Below are positions 5,441 to 6,834 of a stretch of DNA of 6,834 nucleotides, piece after piece. The translations under genes were made by a program, and so were the position numbers. Every line of letters starts with the position of its first letter. Position 1 is the stretch's first letter. The DNA is from Myxococcales bacterium (lineage in GTDB: Bacteria; Myxococcota; Myxococcia; Myxococcales; Anaeromyxobacteraceae), in NCBI GenBank assembly GCA_021779335.1, contig JAJYAW010000153.1, positions 1-6,834 on the forward strand. The letters are read 5' to 3'. The notes below the pieces were generated by a model. It ran no database searches. It was not told where the DNA came from and was given only the letters and a program-made list of their open reading frames with translations.

Positions 5441-6834
5441 CTAACCCTGCCGGCGGGCCTCCACGAAGTAGCCCACCGTGAACTGCTCCCCTCCGAGCGT
5501 TTCGTCGAGGTCGAAGAACCAGGATGGCAGCAGTTCGCCGAGGAGCCGGAGCACCTCGGGAGGCGGTCGCTGGGCCGCGTCGGCTCGGGCCAGCTGGTCG
5601 GCCGCGCGAGCCGTCTCTTGCGCCAGCAGCTTGTAGAAGCCGCCATTGGGCGTCACGGATACGATTTCCAGGCCGACCCGGCTGGCCAGCTCCCGGTACC
5701 ACTCCGGCGAGAAGCCGCCATAGTAGTGGAACGGGAGCTGGTGGAGACCGGAGCCGAGGGGGGCGGTCAGGAAGAGCCGCCCGCCTGGCCGGAGCAGCCG
5801 GGCCATCTCCCGGACCGCGTCGGCCGGGCGCGGCACGTGCTCCAGCACCTCGGTGCAGAGCACGGCGTCGAAGCTGGCGTCCGGGGCCGGGATGGCCACC
5901 ACGTCGGAGACCAGGTCGATGCGGCCGTAGTCGGTGCCGCCGCCGAGCTTGACGCCCTCGTACTGCTTGAAGTCATGGGCCAGGTACTCGCAGTGGGCGA
6001 AGCGGGGCCGGTAGGGGCAGGTGCCGGCGCCCACGTCGAGCACCCGGGCGCCGCCGGGAAGCGAGGCCGCCTGGGCCGCCACCCAGCGGTCGCGGGCGCG
6101 CTGGTTGAAGTCGACGACCTCGTCGAGCGGGGCGTGGCTGGCGCGGGCGGCGAGCCAGCCGGAGATCGGCTCGGACGGGACCGCCGCGGCCGCCTTGACC
6201 GGCGCCGCGCCGCTCGCCGAGACGGCGGCGCGGAAGACGGGCCCGCCGGCCAGCCGGCTGCGGAGCTGCGCTCTCCAGCGCTCCAGGACCGGGCGCTCGC
6301 TGGGGGCGACGATGGCCTGGGCCAGCAGGCCGTCGGCGCGGGCCAGCAACTCGTCGCGGCCGAGCGAGGCGGCCTTCTCGGCGGTCGCCGTCACGTTGGA
6401 CAGGAAGGGCGGGCGGGGCCAGGACTGCTGCTCGATCCGGACCGGCCGGAAGCCTAGCTGGCCGAGGGTGTGGCGAAACCGCTCTGGGAACCAGTGGTCG
6501 ACGTGGAAGGCCCAGGCCTCGGCCTGGTCGCCCGCCAGGTGGCGCACCACGCCGAGCTTCACGTCGAGCGGCTGGTCGGAGAGGAGCGTACGGGCCGAGC
6601 CCTCCAGGTCAGGCGTCTCGATGACCAATCGCCCGCCCGGCCGGAGCCACTCGTGCCAGCGGATGAGGAGCGCCAGCGCCTCGACGCGCGGGAAGTGCTC
6701 GAACACGTGGTGGGAGCGGACCTCGTCGACGCTGCCCGGCGGGAAGCGCAGCTCCGGAACGTCGCCGAAGACGTCGGCCTGGGTGGCCATGATCGAGGCG
6801 GCATCGGGCGGCAGGTCGACGTTGACGTAGCCCT
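5441..6834 (-). CDS. Two-domain SAM-dependent methyltransferase (N-terminus beyond right edge)
   Basis: 463 residues are visible; the frame is open to the window edge and the stop is TAG at 5443-5441. The visible part starts at GYVNVDLPPD, which in this methyltransferase type follows motif I, so the first SAM-binding glycine motif lies outside the window. Domain 1 continues with SVDEVRSHHVFEHF (about 34-47), LRPGGRLVIETPDLEG (63-78) and HWFPERFRHTLGQLGF. A helical, Ala-rich linker follows (about 140-250). Domain 2 is complete: motif I VLDVGAGTCP (264-273), SFDAVLCTEVLEHV (320-333) and LLRPGGRLFLTAP (346-358), then a C-terminal substrate region with HYYGGFSPEWY. Both are class I Rossmann methyltransferases of the Methyltransf_11 type. 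In a glycosyltransferase locus they plausibly O-methylate or cap a glycan; the substrate is not determinable. The in-frame ATG at 6790 lies inside domain 1 and is not the true start. The gene converges on the multidomain glycosyltransferase gene with 61 bp between stop codons. Confidence 0.88.
   Translation of the reverse strand, partial: GYVNVDLPPDAASIMATQADVFGDVPELRFPPGSVDEVRSHHVFEHFPRVEALALLIRWHEWLRPGGRLVIETPDLEGSARTLLSDQPLDVKLGVVRHLAGDQAEAWAFHVDHWFPERFRHTLGQLGFRPVRIEQQSWPRPPFLSNVTATAEKAASLGRDELLARADGLLAQAIVAPSERPVLERWRAQLRSRLAGGPVFRAAVSASGAAPVKAAAAVPSEPISGWLAARASHAPLDEVVDFNQRARDRWVAAQAASLPGGARVLDVGAGTCPYRPRFAHCEYLAHDFKQYEGVKLGGGTDYGRIDLVSDVVAIPAPDASFDAVLCTEVLEHVPRPADAVREMARLLRPGGRLFLTAPLGSGLHQLPFHYYGGFSPEWYRELASRVGLEIVSVTPNGGFYKLLAQETARAADQLARADAAQRPPPEVLRLLGELLPSWFFDLDETLGGEQFTVGYFVEARRQG

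Noticed and set aside
5165..6457. Plus-strand open frame of 430 codons opposite the methyltransferase
   Set aside because: It begins inside the multidomain glycosyltransferase in another frame and is antisense to a gene with clear SAM-methyltransferase motifs; its own translation is compositionally biased.

Overview
The window is very GC-rich (roughly 70% or more by eye), with near-saturated G/C at third codon positions. The gene density, codon use and protein style fit a high-GC Deltaproteobacteria/Myxococcota bacterium such as an Anaeromyxobacter relative. This assignment is inference from composition and protein flavour; no rRNA or marker gene is present.

Layout from left to right. (1) The 3' end of a plus-strand gene (2-424) looks like the FAD-protein subunit GlpB of anaerobic glycerol-3-phosphate dehydrogenase. 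(2) A convergent, minus-strand, translationally coupled pair follows: a GT4 glycosyltransferase (1204-2367) and then a GT2 glycosyltransferase (440-1207), overlapping by ATGA. (3) A 243-bp divergent control region (2368-2610) contains several short inverted repeats. (4) A 922-residue plus-strand multidomain glycosyltransferase (2611-5379) carries two complete, duplicated GT2 domains in its C-terminal half. Its first GT2 domain is broken off exactly at the ED(W) motif and runs into a GT4 fragment. (5) A convergent minus-strand gene (5441 to beyond the right edge) encodes a protein with two class I SAM-methyltransferase domains in series.

Apart from the glpB-like end, everything belongs to a glycan-building and glycan-modifying locus of the surface polysaccharide/O-antigen/glycoprotein type: three glycosyltransferase genes containing five GT domains or remnants, plus a methyltransferase that could cap or decorate the glycan. 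No sugar specificity can be read from the sequence. No tRNA, rRNA, CRISPR array, IS element or convincing intrinsic terminator was found.

The most notable feature is the mosaic centre of the 922-residue protein (about 3250-3430). A GT2 domain, a GT4 scrap of about 33 residues and a stretch of about 18 codons with atypical codon use are joined in frame ahead of a helical linker. This looks like the scar of one or more in-frame deletions or recombinations in a larger multidomain glycosyltransferase.
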